This document shows positions 50,383 through 58,746 of a DNA stretch of 64,000 nt, piece after piece. Both the position numbers and the translations under genes were made by a program. Position 1 is the first letter of the stretch. Every line of letters starts with the position of its first letter. The notes beneath the pieces are model-generated. The model had not been told where the DNA came from, did not search any database, and worked only from the letters and a program-made list of their open reading frames with translations. Source of the DNA: Crocinitomix sp044361315 (GTDB lineage Bacteria > Bacteroidota > Bacteroidia > Flavobacteriales_D > Crocinitomicaceae). The stretch lies in contig JBIKJA010000002.1 of assembly GCA_044361315.1 (NCBI GenBank), positions 124,001 to 188,000 on the forward strand, in the 5' to 3' direction.

Positions 50383-50931
50383 TTGACAAAGATCTTCGAA
50401 ATATATAAACAACTGGACGAAAAAAACATTATCCTATCTTTTAAAGGTATGATGACGGCTGAATTGTTGACTAGTATTTTGCAGATCATGGAAACGAAAA
50501 TGGATCGTTCAGCCGAAGATCCAAAAATCAGAAAAAAGGTATCTAATGTTTTAGTTGAGTGCCTTCAAAATCTTTTTCATCATATTGACGATGACATCGA
50601 TAACAAGTCGACAGAATTCAACGAACGAAATTCTCTTTTTATGATTACCAAATCAAATACTTGCTATACCATCAACACAGGAAATTACATGAAATCAAGC
50701 GATGTTGCGATGTTACAAGATAAACTGGATTTGATTAATAGCCTTTCAAAAGAAAAATTAAAGGATTTTTATAAACAAGTACTTAATGATGGAACAATGT
50801 CCGTAAAAGGTACCGCTGGTTTGGGAATGATTGATATAGCACGAAAATCTGGGCAAAAATTAGAGTATTGTTTTAGCCCAATAAATTATAGTTTAACTTT
50901 TTTTAGCCTCTCGGTTAAAATTGATGAATAA
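50383..50931 (+). CDS. SiaB-family protein kinase (DUF6272)
   Basis: A 182-residue protein starting at TTG 50383; no ATG is in frame upstream. The fold is GHKL-like: an N-box-type helix VECLQNLFHHID binds ATP-Mg, and GTAGLGMIDIARKSG forms the glycine-rich lid. ILSFKGMMTAELLTSIL is a family block. In Pseudomonas aeruginosa SiaB phosphorylates SiaC; SiaA removes the phosphate and SiaC controls the diguanylate cyclase SiaD. Here the partner SiaC is the next gene, 10 bp away, but no SiaA or SiaD is in the window. Confidence 0.82.
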   Translation: MTKIFEIYKQLDEKNIILSFKGMMTAELLTSILQIMETKMDRSAEDPKIRKKVSNVLVECLQNLFHHIDDDIDNKSTEFNERNSLFMITKSNTCYTINTGNYMKSSDVAMLQDKLDLINSLSKEKLKDFYKQVLNDGTMSVKGTAGLGMIDIARKSGQKLEYCFSPINYSLTFFSLSVKIDE

Positions 50932-50941
50932 CAAATAGCGT

Positions 50942-51325
50942 ATGGAAAATTTAAATTTAGAAGGATCAGCAAAAACACCAACAGTAAAATTTGATTCACA
51001 AAAAGGAAGTCTGGAACTAAAAGGAAGGTCAATTCCTGAAAATTCAATTGAGTTTTATAAACCTTTGAATGAATGGATTGATGAATACGCTACAAATCCG
51101 CAAGCGCAGACTACTGTAGATATTAAATTAGAGTATTTCAATACCTCTTCTTCAAAGTGTATTTTAGATTTGTTTAAACTTCTTGAAAAACTAAATGAAA
51201 AATCTACCAAAGTAAAAATCAATTGGTTTTATGAAGTTGAGGATGAGGATATGGCTGAAGCAGGAGAGGATTATCGAGCGATCATAGACCTTCCTTTCGA
51301 AATGATTGAGGTAGAAGAAATCTAG
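50942..51325 (+). CDS. SiaC-family regulatory phosphoprotein (DUF1987)
   Basis: A 127-residue STAS-like protein. Family blocks are PTVKFDSQKGSLELKGRS, ENSIEFYKPLNEWIDEY and KLEYFNTSSSKCILDLF. The Thr in FNTSSSK aligns with the Thr that SiaB phosphorylates in P. aeruginosa. Without phosphate such proteins bind a target; with phosphate they let go. The target here is unknown. The gene is 1 bp before coaE, so the signalling pair is transcribed with CoA and NAD(P)HX-repair genes. Confidence 0.82.
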   Translation: MENLNLEGSAKTPTVKFDSQKGSLELKGRSIPENSIEFYKPLNEWIDEYATNPQAQTTVDIKLEYFNTSSSKCILDLFKLLEKLNEKSTKVKINWFYEVEDEDMAEAGEDYRAIIDLPFEMIEVEEI

Positions 51326-51326
51326 T

Positions 51327-51914
51327 TTGGACTCTAAAAAATTAATTGGAATTACGGGGGGAATTGGTGCTGGGAAATCAATTGTTAGCCGTGTGTTAAT
51401 GGCATTGGGTTATCCTGTTTTTAATTCTGACTATGCAAGTCGTTTAATTGTAAATTCTGATCCTAATGTTATCCGTGCAATTAAAAAAGAATTTGGTGAA
51501 ACTTCTTATAATCAAGGTGTTTTAAATAGAAAATTAATTGGTGAATTGGTATTTAATCACCCAGAAAAACTTAATCAATTAAATCAAATAATCCATCCTG
51601 CTGTTGGCAAAGCGTTAATTAATTGGAAAGACCAACAAGATAAAAAAATCCTATTTAACGAGGCGGCTATTCTCTTTGAAACGGGGAATTATAAAAAATA
51701 CGATGCCACGATTCTTGTTACTGCTCCCAAACAAGTCCGGATATTGCGCGTTATGAAAAGAGATCTTGCAAGCGCCGAGGCAGTGGAAAAAAGAATGGAA
51801 AATCAATGGACCGATGAACAAAAAATAGCATTAGCCAACTACGTCGTCTTAAATGATGATTCAACTTTGCTATTACCTCAACTTTTAGAGGTACTTAAAT
51901 TAATCGAAGGATGA
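51327..51914 (+). CDS. coaE: Dephospho-CoA kinase
   Basis: Catalyses the last step of coenzyme A synthesis. The 195-residue protein starts at TTG 51327 with the P-loop right after it (GITGGIGAGKSIVS). The block PVFNSDYASRL and the base-binding ETGNYKKYDATILVTAP are conserved; the lid RVMKRDLASAEAVEKRM follows. It overlaps the next gene by 4 bp (ATGA), indicating translational coupling. Confidence 0.95.
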   Translation: MDSKKLIGITGGIGAGKSIVSRVLMALGYPVFNSDYASRLIVNSDPNVIRAIKKEFGETSYNQGVLNRKLIGELVFNHPEKLNQLNQIIHPAVGKALINWKDQQDKKILFNEAAILFETGNYKKYDATILVTAPKQVRILRVMKRDLASAEAVEKRMENQWTDEQKIALANYVVLNDDSTLLLPQLLEVLKLIEG

Positions 51915-53374
51915 AAGCAATTTACGCAGAAAGCACGACAAAAAAATGGGACGAATTCACTATTGAAAACACACCCATTTCATCTTTGGATTTAATGGAA
52001 CGTTCAGCAATTCAAGCAAGTAAAAAAATTATTGGTTCATTCAATTTTTTACACGTAAGTATTTTTTGTGGCAGGGGAAATAACGGGGGAGATGGTCTTG
52101 CTATTGCCAGAATTTTAAACGAACGAGGAAAAAATATTACCGTTTATCTTATCGCTACCTCTGCTCCAACAACCGATTACCTTGCCAATTTAAATCGACT
52201 TCCAAGCGCGTGTGAAGTGGTTCAAGTTGATGAAAATACAATTAATCAACTCCCTATAAAAGGTGACCTCATAGTAGATGCCTTATTTGGGTCAGGGTTA
52301 AGCCGCCCAATTGTTAATTGGATTCAAAAAGTGATCCATCGGATTAATGATTCAAAATTACCTATAGTTTCAATTGGTTTACCAAGCGGATTAATGGGCG
52401 ATGACAATTCAATAAACCCACTTGAATCAGTAGTTAAAGCCAATCACACGCTAAGTTTTCAACGACCAAAAATGTCGTTTTTCTTTGATAAATATGCCCC
52501 TTTTGTTGGACGTTTTTCAATTCTTGATATTGGTTTGTTAGATAATTTTATTGGAGATGAATTAGCGATGTATGTAGATCAGTCTTCGATCCAATTAAAA
52601 CAGGAGAATAACTTTATCCACAAAGGCAACAAAGGCTATTTGGTATTGGTGGCTGGAAGTCAAAATATGATGGGAGCCGCAATCTTATCTTCTAAATCAG
52701 CTTTTAGAGCTGGTTGTGGTTATGTTGGTTTAATTTGTCCAAAGTTGGTTATAACGCCTTTAATGGTTCATTTGCCCGAAGCAATTTGGTTGGGGGATCA
52801 ATTTGAATCACTACCTGAAAAAACAACTGCCATTGCCATTGGTCCAGGAATAGGAATCAATAAAGTTAGCTATACCCATTTAAAACTTGCGCTTAATTCC
52901 AATTTGCCTTTAGTCATTGATGCCGATGCAATCAACTTATTGGCAATTCATCCAGAATTAATTCAATTACTTCCAAAAAATTCAATTTTAACTCCGCATT
53001 ATAAAGAACTAACCCGCTTGATTGGAACAGCAGACAGTCCTGAAAAATTGCTTAAAAAACAGCTTGAATTTTCAATTGAAAAAGGGGTTTATGTCATTCA
53101 AAAAGGAGCTTATTCGAAATTGACGACGCCAACTGGTCAAGTTTTCATCAATTCTACAGGAAATTCATCTATGGCATCTGCCGGAATGGGAGATATATTA
53201 ACTGGAATAATTGGTTCATTTTTGGCACAAGGTTACGTTCCTCAAGAAGCTGCAATTTATGGAATTTATCTGCACGGTTTAGCAGGCGACCACGCTGTTC
53301 TGAAATTAGGGAACAGAGGTTTGTTAGCGTCTGATTTAATCGATGAATTACCTAAAACGTTGAGTTGGTTATAA
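51911..53374 (+). CDS. nnr: Bifunctional NAD(P)H-hydrate epimerase/dehydratase
   Basis: A 487-residue repair enzyme that restores NAD(P)HX to NAD(P)H. Residues of about 1-210 are the epimerase (YjeF_N) domain, with SIFCGRGNNGGDGLAIARIL and IVDALFGSGLSRP. Residues of about 225-487 are the ADP-dependent dehydratase with IAIGPGIGINK, LVIDADAINLL and the catalytic NSSMASAGMGDILTGIIG. The order and length match E. coli Nnr (YjeF). It is the last gene of the SiaB-SiaC-CoaE-Nnr set. Confidence 0.95.
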   Translation: MKAIYAESTTKKWDEFTIENTPISSLDLMERSAIQASKKIIGSFNFLHVSIFCGRGNNGGDGLAIARILNERGKNITVYLIATSAPTTDYLANLNRLPSACEVVQVDENTINQLPIKGDLIVDALFGSGLSRPIVNWIQKVIHRINDSKLPIVSIGLPSGLMGDDNSINPLESVVKANHTLSFQRPKMSFFFDKYAPFVGRFSILDIGLLDNFIGDELAMYVDQSSIQLKQENNFIHKGNKGYLVLVAGSQNMMGAAILSSKSAFRAGCGYVGLICPKLVITPLMVHLPEAIWLGDQFESLPEKTTAIAIGPGIGINKVSYTHLKLALNSNLPLVIDADAINLLAIHPELIQLLPKNSILTPHYKELTRLIGTADSPEKLLKKQLEFSIEKGVYVIQKGAYSKLTTPTGQVFINSTGNSSMASAGMGDILTGIIGSFLAQGYVPQEAAIYGIYLHGLAGDHAVLKLGNRGLLASDLIDELPKTLSWL

Positions 53375-53705
53375 GCGAATTAGACAGAATTAATACATAG
53401 CTAATTTAATGCCCAAACCAACTATCGAGCAAAATACGGAAAATTAAAACTGGTATTTTGTGAAATCATCTCATTTTTAAATAAAAATGAAAAAAAATGG
53501 CTACTTCTTGCGAAATAATCTCAAAATGCATACCTATTGACCAATTTAATTTAACAACAACTATTTTTGATGGTAACATATTTTTTCTATTGCTACTTGA
53601 TTGTCGATAGTGGATAAAGAAACCCCTACGGAACATTGTATTATTTTCAGTAAAATTTCAATTAATTGATCAATCACAAATTCAGATGACTGAAAACACA
53701 ATAGT
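53375..53705. other. Convergent intergenic region
   Basis: A 331-bp AT-rich gap between nnr and the DUF5686 gene. It has a small inverted repeat CATTTTTA / TAAAAATG near 53474 and an imperfect direct repeat (GTGAAATCATCTCA near 53460, GCGAAATAATCTCA near 53509). No T-run-flanked terminator and no gene are evident. Confidence 0.5.
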
Positions 53706-56252
53706 TTAGTACGACCAGTCGTTGGTGAAAGAGTTGAAAAAGTCGAACCCAAATTTTAAATTGAGATTGACGGAGGCGGCATTATTTTCTCTGACGACAT
53801 AAAACACACCCATTTTAAACAATTGTTTTCGGATTTTAAAAACGCGTTCTAAACCAGCATAAAATTCGATGTGGGCATAATTTGCAGATTGAATCCATAA
53901 AGCTCCGGCGCCTGCCACTAATTCTAATTTTAATTTATTTACCAAAGGAATTTTATCCATAATTGCGCCTTTAAAATGATGAATTACAAAAGCTTGTAAA
54001 TAAGGTTGTGTGGTATTAAATGTAGAATCCAATAATTGTAACGTGTTTAACGGATCAGAAAAGAAAAATAAATCAGATCCTCTAAAAAATCGTCTTTCAA
54101 TAAATTGTACCTCATCCGATGTTTTGCCGAAAAATGTACCCGCTTCTACATCCCATTTCATTTTTCCAAATGTGCCAAAACTGATTTGGTCAGAGGCACC
54201 AATTTCAAGGAAATCGAAATTTACATCACTCCCAAACATACCTGGAATTCCCTTTTTATAAGTCATTCTTAATTCAGGAAATTGTGTTCCTACAATCAAT
54301 TTTTTATTCCCTTTGATAATGTATTGTTGTTTAAAACGATACAGTAATTTAAGTTCAATGATGGACACTGTGTACGTGGTGTAGGGTTGAACTTCGGGCC
54401 AATTAAAAATTTCACCTAATTTTATCGTCCACAATCCTTGGGGAACATCGGAAATATCTCGCCGTGTAGAATAATCGTAGGATAACAAACCATATAAACC
54501 ATTTGTGATTTCATACCGTTTACTCAAACCAACAAATGTCTTTTGAACATAATTTCCACGACTGAAAAAATTTCCAACCGATTGATCCATCGTGACGAAA
54601 TCATAAATATCTCCCCCTCGAATTTTAAAACTTCCAAAATGACGCGGATTGTAGGTGTATTCTACTTCTAAATCTCCCTTTACATCTTTCGAATTAAATC
54701 CATAATCGATGTCCCCAGAAATTTTAATGGCTTGTGAATTGTCAAATTCTTTCGAATAAAATCCACCCAACCGATGACGATATCCGCCAATACCAAATGG
54801 AATTATTTGTGAAGACAAAGGATTGATGTATATTTCCTGCTCTTTTTCACGATTTCTAAATCCAACCCCACTTAACACAAAATCCCAAAACCGAAGTCGA
54901 TTATATTCGGCATTAACACTGTCCACATATTCAATGCTGGTAAATAATTTGGTGATGCTGTCTTGCTCGTGAATAAATTTTAATTCTTCGGGTTTTAATT
55001 TAATCGGTCGCACCTTTGCCCAATACGCCGAATCTTTATTGAACGCATCTTCATCGTAAGTCATGATGACGTTTTTGAAGGTTTTTTCGTCAAAAGGTTG
55101 ATTAAATTTATAATTGGTGTGATGAACACGGGTATTGCCTAATACTAAATCAACTCCATCATTAATTGTGTAAATGAACTCTCTTCTTTTTGGCATCCAA
55201 TTTCCATCAATTAGTTCAAAATCCTGAATAATTCTAAAATCCTTAAAAAACTCCATTGCGCTGCGATTGATGGTAAGATCAAGTGACTTTATGACCCATA
55301 AACTATCAATAATAAATAAACTACCTGAAAAAAGTGGAGCTTCATTAAACCTTGGTTCAACTTTAATGTCATAGATTTTATAGCCATCTTCAATAAAGAC
55401 ACTATTTAAGGTAAATTTATAATTGATAAAAGCGTTTACAGCAACTGGGGAAACTAAGGGAGCCGATGAAACTTTGGGTAATGAAATTAAATTTTGATAC
55501 AAATCAAAATCTCCATCTTGTACCTTTTCGAAAAAAATGTATGGATTATAGGACACTACTTGCGAGGGTAAAATGCTGTTTGGATCAGAAAAATCGCCAG
55601 AGACAACGACCGAACTACTACTTTTTTCCGAATAATCGTTGTGCGCCAAAACGGTTTCTTTATAGGTGCTTTTTCGCTTAAATTGGGTGATTGAACTGGA
55701 TTCGATAAAATTCATTTTTTCTCTGACAGGTATGTTTGACACCGGAACATTCACCGTTGTCGAATCTATCTTGGAATTATTATTTAAAAACGGAAAACGC
55801 TGTTCCTTTTCCAAGCTCGTTTTTATATAGGTATTACATTCGTAATTTTCATACAGCGATCGAATGTTCTTTTTATTGTCGATTACCTTGCCAATCACCT
55901 CTTTTGCTATATCCCTTTTATCCGCATACACTTCAACGGTTGACAAAGAAGTTGCCGTTTCGATTAATACAACATTACGTGTGATTTGGGTCGAATTTCC
56001 GAAAACTACCGTATCAATCAATTCGTTAAAACCAATCATGCGATACCTTAATATAATGGTATCTTGATCTTGAAATTGAAGAAAATAATTCCCATTATTA
56101 CTACTTGCAATTCCGTAGGTGGAATTAACCGCGGCAATTCGCACGCCTGGGATAGGAAATCCAGATTCGTCCGTAATTGTTCCTTTTATAATGCGCTGCC
56201 CAGAAACAGTTCCAATCAAAAAGAATAAAAAAATTGTCGTAATTAATTTCAT
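53706..56252 (-). CDS. DUF5686/carboxypeptidase-like outer-membrane protein
   Basis: An 848-residue exported protein with signal peptide (MKLITTIFLFFLIGTVSGQ). Residues of about 20-110 form a carboxypeptidase-regulatory-like beta-sandwich (IKGTITDESGFPIPGVRIA, RMIGFNELIDTV). The rest is the DUF5686 region, with GSLFIIDSLWVIKSLDLTIN, then many barrel strands to the end (VNLNLKFGFDFF). It resembles a TonB receptor without a plug domain. Such proteins are found only in Bacteroidota as far as I know and their function is not established. Confidence 0.85.
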   Translation of the reverse strand: MKLITTIFLFFLIGTVSGQRIIKGTITDESGFPIPGVRIAAVNSTYGIASSNNGNYFLQFQDQDTIILRYRMIGFNELIDTVVFGNSTQITRNVVLIETATSLSTVEVYADKRDIAKEVIGKVIDNKKNIRSLYENYECNTYIKTSLEKEQRFPFLNNNSKIDSTTVNVPVSNIPVREKMNFIESSSITQFKRKSTYKETVLAHNDYSEKSSSSVVVSGDFSDPNSILPSQVVSYNPYIFFEKVQDGDFDLYQNLISLPKVSSAPLVSPVAVNAFINYKFTLNSVFIEDGYKIYDIKVEPRFNEAPLFSGSLFIIDSLWVIKSLDLTINRSAMEFFKDFRIIQDFELIDGNWMPKRREFIYTINDGVDLVLGNTRVHHTNYKFNQPFDEKTFKNVIMTYDEDAFNKDSAYWAKVRPIKLKPEELKFIHEQDSITKLFTSIEYVDSVNAEYNRLRFWDFVLSGVGFRNREKEQEIYINPLSSQIIPFGIGGYRHRLGGFYSKEFDNSQAIKISGDIDYGFNSKDVKGDLEVEYTYNPRHFGSFKIRGGDIYDFVTMDQSVGNFFSRGNYVQKTFVGLSKRYEITNGLYGLLSYDYSTRRDISDVPQGLWTIKLGEIFNWPEVQPYTTYTVSIIELKLLYRFKQQYIIKGNKKLIVGTQFPELRMTYKKGIPGMFGSDVNFDFLEIGASDQISFGTFGKMKWDVEAGTFFGKTSDEVQFIERRFFRGSDLFFFSDPLNTLQLLDSTFNTTQPYLQAFVIHHFKGAIMDKIPLVNKLKLELVAGAGALWIQSANYAHIEFYAGLERVFKIRKQLFKMGVFYVVRENNAASVNLNLKFGFDFFNSFTNDWSY

Positions 56253-56331
56253 ACAATAAGCGTTTCAAACGAGACGAATAACGAGTCGGTAAGTTACAAT
56301 CTTTGTTACAAAAAAAAAGAATAAAAAAAGA

Positions 56332-56370
56332 AACTGCAACAAAATTTTAGCGTAAAACCTTGTTGCAGTT
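56332..56370 (-). terminator. Intrinsic terminator of the M1 peptidase lipoprotein gene
   Basis: On the minus strand AACTGCAACAA pairs with TTGTTGCAGTT (11 bp, 17-nt loop), followed by long T-runs. It lies about 60 nt after the peptidase stop. Confidence 0.85.
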
Positions 56371-56428
56371 CCAATTCATCAGCGCACTGATGTACCAAAT
56401 AAATACCTCTACTTCTTTTTATTTTCAA

Positions 56429-58327
56429 TTACTCCTCCCATTTCAAAATCTCATCTACGGTTAAATAAGAGATTGAATGGTAATTCGGTCGAGCCGTTTT
56501 ATATATTTTTTTTGCCAAAGCTAAACCTTTTTCTGTTTTTGTCAATTCGGTGTAAATTGGTTCAAGAAATTTTCTTCGACCAACATTGGTCAAAAACAAT
56601 TCCATGTCTGCATTAATCTCATCGTAACCATTTCGGATAGATTTGATATACCATTCGGACATGATTTCTGAATTGCCGCAATTTTTGAATTTAAATGTTT
56701 TGTCCAACGAAGAAAATTGCGCCACTGGTGTGCTATCAGGAATTTGGCGAATAAAGTGCATCCATTCTTGTGTCGACCATTCTTTGGAGGCTTCTTCGAG
56801 CGCCTTTGTATTCTTTAAAGTGGGCACTAATTGAGATTCCTTTTCTACCAAACTAAATCGATTTGAAACTATGTTAACACAATTTTCGGGAATTCCTTCT
56901 CCGTAAATCCATTCATCTGTGTTAAACTCGATCTTATTTGGATGAAGTAAATTGGTGTTTAAATAAGTGATGAACGCTTCGGTGGTCATCGTTTTAAATT
57001 CATGATCATCAAAATAATCTTTGACAAAAACATCAAATTTTTCGCGTCCAACAACTTTTTCGAGTGTCATCAAAAATAAAGCGCCTTTAATATAGGGTAT
57101 AGTGGTCATTCCTTCGTCAGGATCTCTTCCTTCTAGATCAAGCTTTAGCTTTGTATCGCCGGGAAATTCGCTTTCAAGAATTGCTTTATTCTCCTTTTTT
57201 AATTCGTCAAATTCAATTGAAAACAGCATGTCCGAATAATCTTTTCCAAACATGGCTTCCATAATTCGGTTTTCAAAATAAACGGTGAAACCTTCGTTCA
57301 ACCAAAAATCATCCCACGTGGCATTGGTCACCAAGTTACCCGACCAAGAATGTGCTAACTCGTGCGCAATTAAAGAAACTAATGAGCGATCGCCTGCCAA
57401 AATAGTAGGAGTGGCAAAGGTTAATTTTGGATTTTCCATACCACCAAACGGAAAAGAAGGTGGCAACACAATGATGTCGTAACGTCCCCATTGATATTCT
57501 CCATACAATTCTTCAGCTACCTGAATCATTTTTTCAACATCAGCAAATTCATACACACTTTTCTCCAACATCGATTTCTCGGCATAAACCCCTGTGCGAC
57601 TGCCTAACGAAGCAAATTCAAAATCGCCAACCGCCAAGGCAATTAAATAACAAGGAATGGCATTTTTCATTTCAAAATGGTACTTCCCTTCTTCGTTTTT
57701 ATCAGTAGGATTATCAGCACTCATCACGGCCATTAATTCTTTTGGAACTTGAATAGCCGCACTGTAGGTAATTCTATTGGCAGGGGTGTCTTGACATGGA
57801 ATCCAAGTTCTTGTCAAGACCGCTTCGCCTTGTGTAAACAGATAAGGATAAATTTTATCGGCAGTTTGTTGAGGATTTAGCCATTGTAACGCTTTTGAAT
57901 CTGGTGATGTGGCATAATAAATCGTAACATTTTTGGTGGTTGGTGTAATGTCAACAGTTAATGATTGACCAATTAGCTCATCTACCTCTCCTAATTTAAA
58001 CGTTGTTTCTTCACCATAGTCCAACTCAACGCGCTGAATATCAAGACTATTAACATCAAAAATAACTTGATTTGCTTGAGTAGAATTATTGATGGTGTGA
58101 TTAGCACTTCCTGAAATAATTTTTTTCTCGAAATCAACTGTTAAATCTAAAGCTAAATGACTTGTATTTACCTCGGAAATTTGAGAATATGAATGTTTAT
58201 CTGGATTTAAAACGTTCAAATTGGCCATTTCTTGTGTTGATTTTTCCTGTTTCTTTTCTTGCGCTGAGTTGCAACTATATAAAATCGCGAGAGATAAAGT
58301 GATGATACCGAGGGAATAAATAGACAT
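56429..58327 (-). CDS. M1-family aminopeptidase, lipoprotein
   Basis: A 632-residue zinc aminopeptidase similar to leukotriene-A4-hydrolase-type M1 enzymes. It has a lipoprotein signal (Cys in LYSCNS, residue 19). The exopeptidase motif is FPFGGMENP and the zinc site HELAHSWSGNLV with the second Glu in NEGFTVYFE; a Tyr for transition-state binding is in the following domain. It removes N-terminal residues from peptides at the cell envelope. The POT peptide transporter encoded divergently next to it would take up the products. Confidence 0.93.
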   Translation of the reverse strand: MSIYSLGIITLSLAILYSCNSAQEKKQEKSTQEMANLNVLNPDKHSYSQISEVNTSHLALDLTVDFEKKIISGSANHTINNSTQANQVIFDVNSLDIQRVELDYGEETTFKLGEVDELIGQSLTVDITPTTKNVTIYYATSPDSKALQWLNPQQTADKIYPYLFTQGEAVLTRTWIPCQDTPANRITYSAAIQVPKELMAVMSADNPTDKNEEGKYHFEMKNAIPCYLIALAVGDFEFASLGSRTGVYAEKSMLEKSVYEFADVEKMIQVAEELYGEYQWGRYDIIVLPPSFPFGGMENPKLTFATPTILAGDRSLVSLIAHELAHSWSGNLVTNATWDDFWLNEGFTVYFENRIMEAMFGKDYSDMLFSIEFDELKKENKAILESEFPGDTKLKLDLEGRDPDEGMTTIPYIKGALFLMTLEKVVGREKFDVFVKDYFDDHEFKTMTTEAFITYLNTNLLHPNKIEFNTDEWIYGEGIPENCVNIVSNRFSLVEKESQLVPTLKNTKALEEASKEWSTQEWMHFIRQIPDSTPVAQFSSLDKTFKFKNCGNSEIMSEWYIKSIRNGYDEINADMELFLTNVGRRKFLEPIYTELTKTEKGLALAKKIYKTARPNYHSISYLTVDEILKWEE

Positions 58328-58746
58328 AATTTGATTTCAAAATTCTTGCTTGGCAAAGATAATCTATTTCTAATAAAATCACACAAAATTTACATTGCTT
58401 CCTAAATTACATCCGTAATTTTGATTAAAAGGAATTTAAATGATTGATGAATTTTAATCCCCATTCAATCAAAACATTTCTTGGCCAATTTGTTTATTTT
58501 AAATTAACATTCACTGGATTAATTACATTGTAATATAAATCACGTAATTTTCTCACGCCATCCGCATTTAATTTAAAAAATTTAAATCTCAGAATTTAAT
58601 CGTTTCAATCAACTAAAAACAAGCGATTTAACACATTAAAAAACCCATCTATCGGATATTGATAAACAATTATAGAAAAAATTAAATTATATCAAATGTC
58701 AAGAAGTAGAAAAATTAATCTAATTTTAAAATCGAAAAATTAAACT
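58328..58746. other. Divergent intergenic region
   Basis: A 419-bp, very AT-rich gap between the M1 peptidase and the POT transporter. Besides the TATCTTTG element of the peptidase and a few short AT palindromes (for example around 58565-58582) I see no gene, RNA or strong promoter match for the transporter. Confidence 0.5.
58354..58361 (-). promoter_or_regulatory. -7 element TATCTTTG upstream of the M1 lipoprotein gene
   Basis: An exact TAnnTTTG match on the minus strand, 26 nt before the ATG at 58327. Confidence 0.5.
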
